Of a DNA stretch of 64,000 nt, positions 62,814 through 64,000 are shown piece after piece. A program made the translations under genes and the position numbers. The stretch comes from Roseovarius marisflavi (GTDB lineage: Bacteria; Pseudomonadota; Alphaproteobacteria; Rhodobacterales; Rhodobacteraceae). The DNA lies in the NCBI RefSeq assembly GCF_900142625.1, contig NZ_FRBN01000001.1, forward strand, positions 248,001 through 312,000, read 5' to 3'. The notes beneath the pieces are model-generated. The model had not been told where the DNA came from. It worked only from the letters and a program-made list of their open reading frames with translations, and searched no databases. Each line of letters opens with the position of its first letter. Within the stretch, counting starts at the first letter, position 1.

Positions 62814-64000
62814 CTAGCTGAACCGGCGCAGCGCCAGAACAGCGTTCAGCCCGCCAAAGGCAAAGGCATTGCTCAGCGCCACATCGACCCGGGCGTCGCG
62901 CGCGATATTGGGCACCACATCAAGCGCGCATTCCGGGTCCGGCTCTTCATAGCCGATGGTGGGCGCAATGATCCCGTCGCGCAGAGCCATGATACAGGCC
63001 AAGAGTTCGACCGCCCCGGTGCCGCCGATAAGATGGGCGTGCATGGATTTCGTCGAGGAAATCATAAGCTTGTCGGCATGGCCCCCGAACACATCCGCCA
63101 CGGCGGCGCTTTCGGTCTTGTCATTGGCGGCGGTGCCGGTGCCATGGGCGTTGATATAACCGACCTCGTCGCGATTGACCCGCGCATCTCGAAGGGCGCC
63201 CTGAATGGCGCGCGCCGCGCCTTGCTTTGAGGGCATCACGATATCCGAGGCATCCGAGGTCATGGCAAAACCCGCCACCTCGGCCAGGATTTCAGCGCCG
63301 CGTTTGCGCGCGTGCTCGTATTCCTCGAACACAAAAATCGCCGCGCCCTCGCCCTGCACCATGCCGTTGCGATTGGCCGAAAACGGGCGGCAGGCGTCAC
63401 GGCTCATGACGCGCAGACCTTCCCAGGCCTTGACCCCGCCAAAGCACAGCATCGATTCCGACCCGCCGGTGACCATCACCGGGGTGATGCCGCCATGCAC
63501 CATCTGAAACGCCTGTGCCATGGCGTGATTGGACGAGGCGCACGCGGTCGAGACGGTAAAACTTGGCCCCTTCAGGTTATATTCCATCGACAGGTGGCTG
63601 GCGGCGGCGTTGTTCATCAGCTTGGGCACAACGAAAGGATGCACCCGGTTCTTGCCGTCCTCGTAGACCGAGCGGTAATTCTCGTCGAGGGTGGTCATGC
63701 CGCCCCCCGAATTGCCAAGGATCACCCCGGCGCGCGCCGCCAGCTCGCCCGTAAACGTAAGGCCGGCCTGCGCGATCGCCTCGCGCGCGGCGATCATGGT
63801 GAACTGGGTAAAGCGGTCAAACAGGGCAAGCTGCTGGCGGTTGAACCGGGTCTCGGGGTCGTAATTCTTGACCTGCCCGCCGATGCGGATCGACAGGCGC
63901 TCGACATCGCGAAACTCAAGCTCGGAAATCCCGCAACGACCCTCGCGCATGGCCTCGAGGGTTTGCGGCACCGTCGCGCCAAGGGCGTTGATCGTGCCCG
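62814..64000 (-). CDS. Beta-ketoacyl-ACP synthase, FabF-like (partial)
   Basis: The frame stays open to the right edge of the window, so the start codon lies beyond it; the ATG at 63915 or other internal starts are not the true beginning. The visible 395 codons include catalytic Cys in STACASSNHAMAQ, His in NAHGTGTAANDKTE and His in HLIGGTGAVE, the complete KAS triad. It elongates fatty acyl chains. Whether FabF or FabB type cannot be decided from the part seen. Confidence 0.9.
   Translation of the reverse strand, partial: GTINALGATVPQTLEAMREGRCGISELEFRDVERLSIRIGGQVKNYDPETRFNRQQLALFDRFTQFTMIAAREAIAQAGLTFTGELAARAGVILGNSGGGMTTLDENYRSVYEDGKNRVHPFVVPKLMNNAAASHLSMEYNLKGPSFTVSTACASSNHAMAQAFQMVHGGITPVMVTGGSESMLCFGGVKAWEGLRVMSRDACRPFSANRNGMVQGEGAAIFVFEEYEHARKRGAEILAEVAGFAMTSDASDIVMPSKQGAARAIQGALRDARVNRDEVGYINAHGTGTAANDKTESAAVADVFGGHADKLMISSTKSMHAHLIGGTGAVELLACIMALRDGIIAPTIGYEEPDPECALDVVPNIARDARVDVALSNAFAFGGLNAVLALRRFS

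Noticed and set aside
1-64000. CRISPR array, tRNA, rRNA, insertion sequence or integrase
   Set aside because: Looked for repeated spacers, tRNA-like stems, rRNA sequence and transposase motifs; none seen.

Overview
The window looks like chromosomal DNA from an alphaproteobacterium of the Rhodobacteraceae, probably the roseobacter group. It is GC-rich with dense, tightly overlapping operons. The gene sets typical of that family include surE-pcm-nlpD, radA-cvpA-purF, alr-mlaE-mlaF-pqiA, class II DAHP synthase, a 3-hydroxybutyrate dehydrogenase and an IalB-family protein. It also carries the 3'-flanking GAGTATTTTTGG..GATGAA type repeat that I associate with roseobacters. I saw no rRNA, tRNA, CRISPR array, phage or insertion sequence.

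Layout. 1-11.9 kb is an accessory catabolic region. It has an oligopeptide-type ABC transporter (two permeases, two ATPases), a DUF108 aspartate-dehydrogenase-like enzyme, a GMC oxidoreductase and a LysR regulator. Divergent from the regulator is a five-gene operon: flavin reductase, aldehyde dehydrogenase, luciferase-like monooxygenase, DUF1185 protein and alpha/beta hydrolase. 12.2-14.4 kb is a sulfur module of periplasmic double-domain rhodanese, YeeE/YedE transporter and a 57-residue protein. 14.5-26.4 kb is housekeeping: envelope and protein repair (nlpD, pcm, surE), purine synthesis (purF, cvpA), DNA repair (radA), lipid transport (mlaEF, pqiA-like), alr and a tiny entericidin. 26.4-33.9 kb holds an orphan YejA-type binding protein, bdhA, an overlapping aroQ-luxR pair, tsf and rpsB. 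34-41.2 kb holds a MATE pump, a DadA-like oxidase, a fused alpha/beta 2-oxoacid dehydrogenase E1, and gcdH with a divergent LysR regulator.

41.2-48.4 kb is the phosphate regulon, phoR then pstS-pstC-pstA-pstB-phoU-phoB, with a clear repeated Pho box before pstS. 48.4-50.6 kb is gamma carbonic anhydrase, gmk and yicC. 50.8-64 kb contains a PAS protein, class II DAHP synthase, a GlxA-type regulator, a soluble sugar dehydrogenase, the isoprenoid operon xseB-ispA-dxs, an APH-family kinase, a HerA-like ATPase, an IalB protein, a cupin and a partial FabF-like ketosynthase.

The most interesting unexplained signals are non-coding. A promoter-hairpin-terminator unit at 28.3-28.4 kb looks like a small RNA or an attenuator. 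At 61.2-61.4 kb two terminated units in tandem are nearly complementary to each other over about 20 bases. A hairpin-rich gap lies at 30.9-31.1 kb. A dyad precedes the aroQ-luxR pair. A gene downstream of radA is broken by a stop codon and a frameshift. All functions are inferred from sequence reading alone; no database search was run.
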